Positions 51,693 through 61,851 of a DNA stretch of 64,000 nt are shown here, piece by piece. This DNA comes from JBBDYG01 sp040901765 (GTDB lineage Bacteria; Planctomycetota; Planctomycetia; Pirellulales; Lacipirellulaceae). Position numbers and translations under genes: made by a program. The DNA is taken from contig JBBDYG010000048.1 of NCBI GenBank assembly GCA_040901765.1, positions 101,534-165,533 of the forward strand, in the 5' to 3' direction. How positions within the stretch are numbered: position 1 is the stretch's first letter; the number at the start of each line of letters is the position of its first letter. The notes under the pieces were generated by a model. The model was not told the DNA's origin, did not search any database, and was given only the letters and a program-made list of their open reading frames with translations.

Positions 51693-51762
51693 GTTAGCCC
51701 CCCGGCTCTGCCGGGGGTTTGAGTGGAGACAATCCGGTGCCAACTTACCCCCGGCAGAGGTC
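51693..51762. repeat. GC-rich inverted repeat after the terminator
   Basis: AGTTAGCCCCCCGGCTCTGC plus CGGGGG, and later CCAACTTACCCCCGGCAGAG. Two nested complementary pairs, possibly a remnant of the same kind of intergenic repeat as elsewhere in the window. Confidence 0.55.
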
Positions 51763-51987
51763 CGCGGCTCCTTTGTCCGCGCACGAAGCGCACGCTGCTG
51801 AAAACGCAACGCCGTGATCATGCCAATAAACATGCGCTAACGCGCAGTGCGCTGATCAGCACATTCTTCGAATGCTAGCACGCGCTTCAAGAATTGTCGA
51901 AATTTGGTTGCGATCCAATCACCGAAAGTGGTAGGGTCAATTGAATCGGCTTGAGGCACATCGCGGCAACCGATTCGGAGCAGACCC
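51763..51987. other. promoter region of the dockerin/hydrolase gene
   Basis: No gene recognised. It precedes a coding start at 51988, so the promoter of the next gene should be here; I see no consensus pair. Confidence 0.35.
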
Positions 51988-53614
51988 ATGCGAAATTCTC
52001 ATTCATCAAACCATCGTGCGCGGCGCATTCGTTTCGAGGCGCTGGAACCTCGGCATATGCTCGCCTTCCTCGCCGGCGACTACGATCTGAGCGGCACAGT
52101 TGACCAGAGCGATTACGACACGTGGCGCGCAAACTTCGGCAACATTGGCGAGTCGCCAGCGGACGGCAACGGCGATACTTGTTGTCAATGCAGCGGACTA
52201 TGCCGTGTGGCGGGACAACTTAGGGAGAACCTTAGCTGATGTGCCGCCCGACGCACCAAGAGGCGTCGAAGCCGCTGCAGTCGGTGCAACGAGCATTCAA
52301 TTAACTTGGCAAGCTTCGAGTAATGCAACGAGCTATGCCGTGCAGCGTCGTCAGCCCGACACCGAAACCGAGTTTACAACACTCGCTCCGAGCGTCGCCG
52401 GTACAACGTACTCAGACAACACCGCTACGTCGGGCACGTTGTCCGAATATCGGGTTGTGGCGCAGAACGCCAATGGAAGTTCACCGGCAAGCCAAACCGC
52501 GCAAGCCACGGCGAATCAGTCGAATCTGACGGCCCACCGGCCTCAAGCGATCCATGACCCCAATAATCTAGTCGATGCGCCGATCTACGATACATTCCCC
52601 AAACGGCCGGTTCGAGATCAAGATGAAACCAGCAATACGCTCGGCCCCGGGATCCGAATCAACTACGATGATGATGACAATGATGGCGCGGAAGATCGCG
52701 TCCAAGGCGGCATAGAAATTCCAGAAGAAAACGACCTGATTGAAGTGAAAGTGGATCGGCTACCAGGCACAGGAGACTTGGTGCTGGTATTTGGCAGCAG
52801 GTTGGCTCTATGGGAGAATCACGACAAGGAGACGTCCGTCCCGTTGGACGCGACGTTGACCCAGACTGAACCACTGATGTTCGTCAACGACACGGTTACG
52901 GTGTTCGTCGAATGGGTGGACTTCAATCATGGTTTTGACAATCTGAGTCTGGTTGATCCGGCAACCATGATGACGCTCGATACGATACGATTTCACTCAT
53001 TTAGGAGCATCATCGTCGCCTTTGGTGGAGACGGTCAGTCTCCCACCGATACGGACGGTGACGGATCGATTGGCGATCCGGTTCAAGGCGGTCCTAACCG
53101 TGAGGGAATCTTTGACATTGCTCAAACCATGTATAATGAGGGATGGGACGTACTCGCTTTCAATGAAGTAGAAGAGACATTGGGTGCCGATGTTCCTTCC
53201 ACAGAAATTCTTAACGCACACGACCGAAGATTCGTTGAGCGCCACGCAGTCATTGGCTATAGCCACGGTGGCGGAGCGACTCACGATCTCATCGAAGATC
53301 TCGACGATATTGATGACCCATTCACGCATATAGGCGTGTTCCTTGATGCTGTTGATCAGGGTGGTCTTTTTGCCGAAAATGATTGGCCGAACATAGCGAT
53401 TTACCTTCTGAACATCTATCAGGAAATACCGTTTCAGCTTGGCGGAGCCGACATTGACGATGGCGAGGTTGAAATCGGTGCAGCGTTGGAGGAAATCAAT
53501 GTCACTGTAGAGCCTGGCTGGAACAACACCCTCGACCATTATTCAATCGACGACGATCCACAGGTTCAGCAACTAATCAGGATGCGACTCCAACAACGCC
53601 TCATGATCCGTTAA
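51988..53614 (+). pseudogene. sorting-motif, dockerin-like, Fn3 and alpha/beta-hydrolase protein broken by one extra base
   Basis: The first frame (51988-52239) carries HRARRIRFEALEPRHMLAFL, the planctomycete sorting motif, then a dockerin-like Ca site, GDYDLSGTVDQSDYDTWRAN. It ends after DGNGDT. The other frame (from 52180) goes on with VVNAADYAVWRDNLGR, the second half of that dockerin. The DNA ...GATACTTGTTGTCAATGC has one T too many near 52179-52181: removing it joins the frames exactly. Downstream are an Fn3 domain (GVEAAAVGATSIQLTWQASS, about 130-220 of the joined protein) and a Ser-hydrolase-like domain with HAVIGYSHGGGATHDL (GxSxG, about 425). It is either a sequencing error or a real frameshift. 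The gene is followed 13 bases on by a secreted protein. Confidence 0.82.
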
Positions 53615-53626
53615 GAAGCCACTGCC

Positions 53627-54634
53627 ATGAAACACGTGCTCATTCTTACTGCTACCCTTACGACGTGCGGATATTGTGCCGCACAAGAGGCGGCCGTCGA
53701 AAAGCTGATAGCTCAATCGGAAGCGCCCATTCAGGAGCGAATCAGCAACATTGTCGACGCTCTTAGTCAATCTCGCGTCGATCCTCGGAGAAATCTCGCG
53801 GCGCTCCGTGAAGCGAACCTCCTCATCGAATCGGTCGCCGATAGAGGCGAGATCGTCAAGCAGGTGGCTATCTTTGCGGCAAGCCCGGCGAGCCGCGAAG
53901 GACGACCATTCGAGGCGCAAGTAATTTTGGAAGTGCTTGATCTGCCCCCAAAAATTGTTATCCGCGTTCTTGCGCCATATGTCAACTCGGAGAATCTGCA
54001 GCTCCGCTCCTTTGTCCGGAATTGGCTTGAGAGCCACGACACCTGCGGCGGATCGGGTGGATCGTCATTCGAGTCCTTGAATTACCAAATCTACTTAGAC
54101 TATGTTCGCGTTAATCTCAACATGAGCGAGGAAGTTCCACCGGCGCTCGTGGAGTTCATGTATGAACGATCGCCAGAGCGGGCCTTGATGGTGTTCCATC
54201 ACGCCAATCCACAACGACACGCCGAGACAGTCGCCAAGCTACGCGAGATGCAAGAGGAATTGGAAGCCGATAGGCAACAGCTAGACGATGAGGGGGCCAG
54301 CGAAACGCCGCAACAACGAAAAACCGATCGGGAAAAAGAAATACGCCAGAAAGTCGAAAGTGAACTACGGCGCGAAGTTCTCATGGCGGAGCACATCGTC
54401 AGCAATGCAATCTGGCTAAAGGAAAACAAATTTGGCGAGGAGTTTCAGAAGGCGTTGCCCGAAGCCAAAGCACAGCTATGGAAGCTGTCGGAGCGCGACG
54501 AGTGGTGGGCCCGACTCTACGTCGCGGAAATTATGCGGAAGCATCGTGAGCTTCGACAGCCTTTGGTTATCCAGCGGCTTAGTGCGGATGAGAACGCTCT
54601 CGTAAGCGAAAAGGCTAGATCAGTCAAACAGTAA
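53627..54634 (+). CDS. secreted helical protein, unknown function
   Basis: 335 aa. Signal peptide (KHVLILTATLTTCGYCAAQE, about 2-21). The rest is mostly helical: RISNIVDALSQSRVDPRRNL, VILEVLDLPPKIVIRVLAPY, LRSFVRNWLESHDTCGGSGG (short HEAT-like pairs), then a charged coiled coil (AKLREMQEELEADRQQLDDE, about 205-240) and VSNAIWLKENKFGEEFQKAL. No catalytic motif. It starts 13 bases after the hydrolase gene, so both are probably co-transcribed and act together outside the cytoplasm. I do not recognise the family. Confidence 0.75.
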   Translation: MKHVLILTATLTTCGYCAAQEAAVEKLIAQSEAPIQERISNIVDALSQSRVDPRRNLAALREANLLIESVADRGEIVKQVAIFAASPASREGRPFEAQVILEVLDLPPKIVIRVLAPYVNSENLQLRSFVRNWLESHDTCGGSGGSSFESLNYQIYLDYVRVNLNMSEEVPPALVEFMYERSPERALMVFHHANPQRHAETVAKLREMQEELEADRQQLDDEGASETPQQRKTDREKEIRQKVESELRREVLMAEHIVSNAIWLKENKFGEEFQKALPEAKAQLWKLSERDEWWARLYVAEIMRKHRELRQPLVIQRLSADENALVSEKARSVKQ

Positions 54635-54953
54635 AAGGACCGCTTCTAAAGCTGCGTGGATGAGTTCCTCAGGCCGCGCTTGCCGCTCCCATTAGCTTTT
54701 CAGCCTCACGACGCAGATGTTCAAACCGCACCAATCGGGCCACTCCGCGATGACCTGTGTGCCGTCCATCTTTGGCGAGTTTGCGCATCATTGCGATCCT
54801 GTAACTAACTGAATGATGCCGCAGAAGGGTGGTGGTCCGCAAGAATGGCCGGCAGGTGATTCCTACGCTGACGCCGGTATGATCGGGCACCAGGATTGCT
54901 GATTTCCTAGATTTGATTGCTTCTCCCCAATCGCGTCGGGTACAATCGCAATT
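54635..54953. other. gene-free gap before the Uma2 gene
   Basis: The 319 bases have no forward open frame of note. On the minus strand the stretch reading RFEHLRREAEKLMGAASAA (stop at about 54669) has coding-like composition but no start, and could be a remnant tail of a lost gene. No RNA gene seen. Confidence 0.35.
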
Positions 54954-55601
54954 ATGAGTATGCTTGACCACCCCACGACCGCTGTTGGCGACTGGACCGT
55001 CCCCGTCCTCGCGTCGCCGCTCGAACCAACTCCAAAGAAATGGACCCGCGAGGAGTATTACCAACTTGGCGAATTGGGATGGTTTCAAAATGAGCGCGTC
55101 GAACTCATCGACGGCGAGATTATCACCTTGCCGCCACAAAGCTTCGGACACTATTGGTGCATCGACCAGCTACATCAGCTTTTGAACGAGGTATTTCCAC
55201 GATCGTCAGGTTATTGGGTTCGCTCGCAAGGCCCAATTCATGCTAGTCGATTCTCCGAGCCGGAGCCTGACATCGCTGTCGTTCGTGGCAGTCGTGAGCA
55301 ATTTGAAGACCATCCAACCACTGCCGTTCTAATGGTTGAGGTGTCGCGCTCTTCAATTAGTTACGACCGCCGCACAAAGGCCAGCTTGTACGCCAGTATC
55401 GCTGTGCCGGACTACTGGGTGCTCGATGTGGAGGCCCGCGTTTTAGAAGTCCGCCGGCAACCGGTCGAAGACGCGTCGCAGCGATTCGGGTGGCGCTACC
55501 AGGAGGTTTTGACAATCGACGCCACGGGCAGCGTTGCGCCATTGGAGAATCCGAAGGTATCTTTGGCGGTCGCCGACATGCTGCCGCCCGTCAAGCAGTA
55601 G
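54954..55601 (+). CDS. Uma2-family (DUF820) restriction-endonuclease-fold protein
   Basis: 215 aa. The domain runs from KWTREEYYQLGELGWFQNER (about 27) through VELIDGEIITLPPQSFGHYW (about 48; the E is the first acidic residue), FSEPEPDIAVVRGSR (about 102-116; D of PD), VLMVEVSRSSISYDRRTKAS (about 123-142; ExK-like EVS with a downstream K) and YASIAVPDYWVLDVEARVLE (about 145-164). This is the Uma2 pattern of a PD-(D/E)XK fold with no known target. Such genes are very common in planctomycetes and cyanobacteria as orphans. Its 3' end overlaps the convergent CPBP gene by 11 bases. Confidence 0.9.
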   Translation: MSMLDHPTTAVGDWTVPVLASPLEPTPKKWTREEYYQLGELGWFQNERVELIDGEIITLPPQSFGHYWCIDQLHQLLNEVFPRSSGYWVRSQGPIHASRFSEPEPDIAVVRGSREQFEDHPTTAVLMVEVSRSSISYDRRTKASLYASIAVPDYWVLDVEARVLEVRRQPVEDASQRFGWRYQEVLTIDATGSVAPLENPKVSLAVADMLPPVKQ

Positions 55602-56250
55602 TCCGCCACCGCCGGGAAATCCACCACAGCACGCAAAAGTCGTACAGCGCATGGGTGACAATCGGTGTCACGATTTCACCATAATAGAGCGCCAGCCAGC
55701 CCAGATACACGCTGACCACGGTTGCCAGTATGAAATAGGTTCGCGAAATGGCGTGGGCCATTCCGAACAGCACGCTCGCGATTGCCAGCCCCACTTCAGG
55801 CGTTGTCCATCGAATCGCCAGTGGCTGAATCACTCCGCGGAAGAGCAATTCCTCACCGACGCCCGCGACAACCGAAAGTGCCGCGATGTCGAGTAAAGTG
55901 GCGTCCTGAATCAGGTGTCGCACCAACTGCCGCACTTGCCGCCGCAAGCGTCGAAATGGCGGCCAGCGAGAGCGTATCAGCAGGCTGAATAGGATGAGCA
56001 TTGGCGCGGTCGCCAGGCACCCGCGGCCAACTGCCGACATTAGATCGGCAGCGTTTCCGGTGATCTGCTCTCGCAGGGGAACTCCGAACAGCCAGGCGAG
56101 CACAACGGCCGCCACCCCCAATCCGCCCTCGAAAATAACGCCCAATTGAAGTGTTTTTGGGGCACCTTGAGGGGTCGATTCCATTAGACGAACAACTCCA
56201 TCGTCGCCTTGACGGGTGCGGCAAATCGCCGCTAGATTGTCGAGTTCCAT
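55591..56250 (-). CDS. CPBP-family intramembrane glutamic protease
   Basis: 219 aa (or 197 aa from an in-frame ATG at 56184). Five or more membrane helices; catalytic motifs AGVGEELLFRGVIQPLAIRW (EExxxR, about 130-149), FGMAHAISR (FxxxH, about 162) and HALYDFCVLWW near the C-terminus (HxxxD, about 200). These are the conserved Glu, His residues of CAAX-protease and bacteriocin-processing (CPBP) enzymes. The substrate is unknown. Its stop overlaps the Uma2 stop region by 11 bases, tail to tail. Confidence 0.9.
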   Translation of the reverse strand: MELDNLAAICRTRQGDDGVVRLMESTPQGAPKTLQLGVIFEGGLGVAAVVLAWLFGVPLREQITGNAADLMSAVGRGCLATAPMLILFSLLIRSRWPPFRRLRRQVRQLVRHLIQDATLLDIAALSVVAGVGEELLFRGVIQPLAIRWTTPEVGLAIASVLFGMAHAISRTYFILATVVSVYLGWLALYYGEIVTPIVTHALYDFCVLWWISRRWRTTA

Positions 56251-56343
56251 TCCCCGCGGCTTGGCCCAGCTTACCTGGTTTGTTGATCGTCAGTAAGTCA
56301 ATCGAATTCGGGGAGTCGCACGCCCAGGGTCTTCGGTGGGACG

Positions 56344-56429
56344 GCTGCCAGCTATCAGCCGTCAGCTTTCAGCCAGTCGGGTAGGAACTTGATTCTGGCT
56401 GAAAGCTGAACGCTGACGGCTAATAGCCA
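56344..56429. repeat. intergenic inverted repeat, GGCTGTCGGCTA family, copy 4
   Basis: GGCTGCCAGCTATCAGCCGT and CAGCTTTCAGCC on the left; GGCTGAAAGCTGAACGCTGA and CGGCTAATAGCC on the right. The word order of the family is kept, letters have drifted. Confidence 0.7.
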
Positions 56430-56432
56430 CGT

Positions 56433-56529
56433 TGTGGCACGGTCTCCTGACCGTGACACTCCGCCGGCCGAAGGTCTCCAGATTGAGACCGACGGTCGAT
56501 CCCAGTGCGGGGTCGGGAGACCCGCGCAC
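56433..56529. repeat. GC-rich repeat with GGTCTCC/GGAGACC and CGGTC/GACCG arms
   Basis: ACGGTCTCCTGACCGTG, AGGTCTCCAGATTGAGACCG, ACGGTCGATCCCAGTGCGGG and GTCGGGAGACCCG are several short arms that can pair with each other. A different family from the neighbouring copy at 56344, placed right before the ppdK ribosome-binding site. Confidence 0.55.
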
Positions 56530-56586
56530 AACTTGACCGGCACCGTCCCCATTTAACGTAATCGCTTCACGAAGGAATATTCTCGC

Positions 56587-59258
<2,672 letters not shown>

Positions 59259-59259
<1 letters not shown>

Positions 59260-59318
59260 ATGACGAAACCCGAATGACGAATGACGAATGGTCGGGTGGA
59301 GAGTCATTCGTCATTTGA
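59259..59318. repeat. intergenic inverted repeat, AATGACGAATGACGAA family
   Basis: GAATGACGAAACCCGAATGA and ACGAATGACGAATGG are mirrored by AGAGTCATTCGTCATTTG. It begins with the stop region of ppdK. Confidence 0.75.
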
Positions 59319-59336
59319 TCAACAAAGGAGTCCGTG

Positions 59337-60653
59337 ATGAACCGTTTGCCGTTGTCTGTTGCGTTGCTCGGATTCAGCGCGAACATGCTTGTTGCACTTT
59401 CAACCGCGCGCGGTCAGGCACCGGAACCCGATCCTAAGGCGCTCGTCCAACAAGCGAGTGAGTTCTTGCAGAAGCAACCGGCGTTCTCGGTCCACACAGA
59501 GTTCTTCGCCAAGATCGAGTCGCCGGCGGTGAATCAAGAAAGCCAGACCAAGTTCCAAGTGACCCTCGCTCGTCCCAATCAATTTGCTATGGTCCTTGAG
59601 GAAGGAGACAATGGCATCTCGATCTACTGCAATGACGCAGAGTTGTTGACGTACGTCCCAAGCGCTAACATATACGTGGTGGAATCGGCCCCCAAAAACA
59701 CCGGCGAGGTCTTCAACACCGAAGCCGGGCAGTTTCTCGCGAGTCAGAGCGCTGGCGGTTTTCTGCTCTGTCTGATCGACCCCAATCCCGCCGAGAAACT
59801 GCTGCAAGATGTCACGTCCGCGAAGTATGTCGGCCGCGAGGAAATCGATGGCAAGCCCTACCATCGCTGCCGTTTTGAAGAGGAACAATTCGATTGGGAC
59901 ATCTGGATCGCGGCCGACGGCGATCCTACCATTGCCCGCATTGCGCCCGACATGACCAAGCGGCTTAAGTCCGCAGGGGCTGATGCCATAAGCGACGCGA
60001 AGGTGGACGTTCGGCTAACTTTCAGCGACTGGAATTTCGCCCCCGAAATTGGTGATGGGACTTTCACGCTCACCCCGCCCGAAGGGGCGGAGAAGCTTGA
60101 CTCGTTCTTCCAGCAAGAGGAGGAACAAGGCCCTCACCCGCTGTTAGGGAAAGTCGCGCCGCCAGTGAATCTCGAAAATCTGGACGGCAAGCCGGTCGAT
60201 TTGGCTCGGCATCTCGGCAAGGAAATCGTGATCCTCGATTTCTGGGCCACTTGGTGCGGCCCGTGCATCGCCGCCATGCCTGAAGTGAACGCTTCGGCCG
60301 AAAAATTCGCCGACCGAGGCGTGGCGCTCTATTTCGTCAATCTGCAAGAAGACGCCGATACGATCCGCGCGTTTCTCACTGAACAAAAGCTCGAAGTCGC
60401 GGTGGCTCTCGACACCGAAGGCGCCGTCGCTGCCGAATACGGCGTTACGGGCATCCCGCAGACGGTAATCATCGGCAAAGACGGCAAAGTGCAGGTCGTC
60501 CACGTCGGCTTCAGCGATAGCTTGCAGAAGCAGTTGACGGCGGAGCTTGAAGGTTTGCTCGCTGGAACGGACTTGGCCGCCGAAGAGTTGGCTAAGTATG
60601 AGAAGCAGGCGGACGAGGAGCAGAAAACTGATGGTCCGGCGGACACGCCGTAG
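59337..60653 (+). CDS. secreted LolA-like/DUF2092 domain fused to a TlpA-type thioredoxin
   Basis: 438 aa from the ATG at 59337 (AAAGGAG six bases upstream). A signal peptide (SVALLGFSANMLVALSTARG) is followed by a LolA/LppX-like beta domain (DPKALVQQASEFLQKQPAFS, YVPSANIYVVESAPKNTGEV, about 35-230), of the DUF2092 type that may bind lipid or measure envelope state. Then a thioredoxin domain: LGKEIVILDFWATWCGPCIA (CGPC, about 293-312), YFVNLQEDADTIRAF and GVTGIPQTVIIGKDGKVQVV (about 378). The CGPC active site is intact. The chain ends in an acidic tail. It suggests a periplasmic disulfide or envelope factor. Confidence 0.85.
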   Translation: MNRLPLSVALLGFSANMLVALSTARGQAPEPDPKALVQQASEFLQKQPAFSVHTEFFAKIESPAVNQESQTKFQVTLARPNQFAMVLEEGDNGISIYCNDAELLTYVPSANIYVVESAPKNTGEVFNTEAGQFLASQSAGGFLLCLIDPNPAEKLLQDVTSAKYVGREEIDGKPYHRCRFEEEQFDWDIWIAADGDPTIARIAPDMTKRLKSAGADAISDAKVDVRLTFSDWNFAPEIGDGTFTLTPPEGAEKLDSFFQQEEEQGPHPLLGKVAPPVNLENLDGKPVDLARHLGKEIVILDFWATWCGPCIAAMPEVNASAEKFADRGVALYFVNLQEDADTIRAFLTEQKLEVAVALDTEGAVAAEYGVTGIPQTVIIGKDGKVQVVHVGFSDSLQKQLTAELEGLLAGTDLAAEELAKYEKQADEEQKTDGPADTP

Positions 60654-60741
60654 ACGGGTGCGATTGGTCGCAACGCATTCTCATCGTTTTTCGCTGGAGC
60701 GTCTTGAACCGGAATTCGGCGGCTGGCAGGCGCCATTATGA
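60631..60741 (+). pseudogene. short frame with a sorting-motif-like sequence (RFSLERLEPE)
   Basis: A 36-codon frame from an ATG at 60631, overlapping the end of the previous gene, reads MVRRTRRRRVRLVA and then HSHRFSLERLEPEFGGW. Basic stretch plus F-x-L-E-x-L-E-P is the plan of the planctomycete N-terminal sorting motif (as FEPLEARHMLA at 3361). No protein follows. It may be the broken 5' end of a lost surface protein, or chance. Confidence 0.35.
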
Positions 60742-60778
60742 AAGTGAAGCGAAAACCTGGTGGGTGTCGGCACCCATA

Positions 60779-61576
60779 TTATAACTCCAGGCCCATCTCG
60801 CGCATCAGCAGCTTCATATCTTCCCAGGTGTCGCGTTTGGCGGAGGGGTTGCGCAGCAAATACGCGGGGTGATAGGTACAGACCACCTTGCGGCCTTCGT
60901 GGAGGTGGACCCGGCCGCGGAGCTTGCCGATCGTGGCGGTGGTGCCCAGGAATGCTTGGGCGGCGATGGCGCCCAGGCAGCAGACGAACTCGGGCTGGAT
61001 CAACTCCAACTGCCGGCGGCGGAAGCCGGAGCAGTTGTGCGACTCCTCGGGGAGTGGATTGCGATTGCCGGGCGGGCGGCACTTGAGGACGTTCATGATG
61101 TAAACGTCCTCGCGGCGCATCTTGCAGGCTTCGATGATTTTTGTGAGAAGCTGCCCGGCGCGGCCAACGAACGGCTCGCCGAGCCGGTCTTCGTCGGCCC
61201 CGGGCGCTTCGCCTAGGAACACGAGGCGTGCATTCGGGTCGCCGACGCCGAACACTGTTTGGGTACGCGTGGCGGCGAGTTCCGCACACCGCGTGCAACC
61301 CGCCACTTCTTGGGCCAAGATTTCGAGCGTGGGGGCGGTGGAGATTTCGACCGGCGCGAATTCAACAGTGGCGGGCTGAGGTTTGGCCGTCACAGCGGCA
61401 CGCGACGCTTGGCGGGTTGGCATGGTGGAATCCTTTCCTCGGGGCGATTGTTCGGCAGCGGGCGCTGGCGCGCGAACCGCCGCCGCGCGCCGTGGCAATT
61501 GTTGGACCCCCGCCAATTGCAGGCTTTCGAGCCGTTGCTCAACGACGCGGCGCAGTTGGTCTGGTGGGAGGGGCAT
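60779..61576 (-). CDS. uracil-DNA glycosylase, family 4 (Fe-S)
   Basis: 265 aa. An N-terminal segment (LRRVVEQRLESLQLAGVQQL, about 8-27) and a Pro/Ala linker precede the catalytic domain: CTRCAELAATRTQTVFGVGD (about 93-112, two Fe-S cysteines), VFLGEAPGADEDRLGEPFVG (motif A with the GEAPG loop, about 118-137), YIMNVLKCRPPGNRNPLPEE (about 158-177) and VCTYHPAYLLRNPSAKR (about 228-244, motif B). A further Cys occurs in HNCSGF, giving four ligands for the 4Fe-4S cluster. It removes uracil from DNA. It reads away from der and its 5' end touches a G-rich repeat. Confidence 0.93.
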   Translation of the reverse strand: MPLPPDQLRRVVEQRLESLQLAGVQQLPRRAAAVRAPAPAAEQSPRGKDSTMPTRQASRAAVTAKPQPATVEFAPVEISTAPTLEILAQEVAGCTRCAELAATRTQTVFGVGDPNARLVFLGEAPGADEDRLGEPFVGRAGQLLTKIIEACKMRREDVYIMNVLKCRPPGNRNPLPEESHNCSGFRRRQLELIQPEFVCCLGAIAAQAFLGTTATIGKLRGRVHLHEGRKVVCTYHPAYLLRNPSAKRDTWEDMKLLMREMGLEL

Positions 61577-61579
61577 GGG

Positions 61580-61670
61580 GTAGGGTCTGGGGACTGGGGT
61601 CTGGGGGCTAGGGACTGGGGGCTGGGGACGGGAGACAGCGAACTTTATTTTTTAACTGTTTCCTGTCTCG
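61580..61670. repeat. purine-rich tandem repeat, GGGGACTGGGG type, with CTGT arm
   Basis: GGGTCTGGGGACTGGGGTCT and GGGGGCTAGGGACTGGGG are tandem variants of one 8-9 base word; GGGAGACAG and CTGTTTCC then pair. Lies between the divergent UDG and der genes. Confidence 0.65.
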
Positions 61671-61799
61671 TTTTTCTTGTCGCCTGTCATATTAGCCGAT
61701 TGCGGCGATTGGCCAACCCGCGCGACTACTCCCTGTGTGGTAAGCTGTGTATTATCGAGTATTCGTGAAGTGTCTGTGCCAGCAAAGGCCATCCCTACT

Positions 61800-61830
61800 G
61801 GCCGACAGCCGATGGCCGACAGCCCATAGC
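61800..61830. repeat. half copy of the GGCTGTCGGCTA family
   Basis: GGCCGACAGCCGATGGCCGA and CAGCCCATAGCC lie just before the der start. Only one arm of the inverted repeat is present. Confidence 0.6.
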
Positions 61831-61851
61831 CCCCACAAAGATTCAACCATC

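Noticed and set aside
54669..55151. 160-codon minus-strand frame
   Set aside because: Most of it is antisense to the Uma2 gene. Only its tail (RFEHLRREAEKLMG) has coding-like composition and no start belongs to it.
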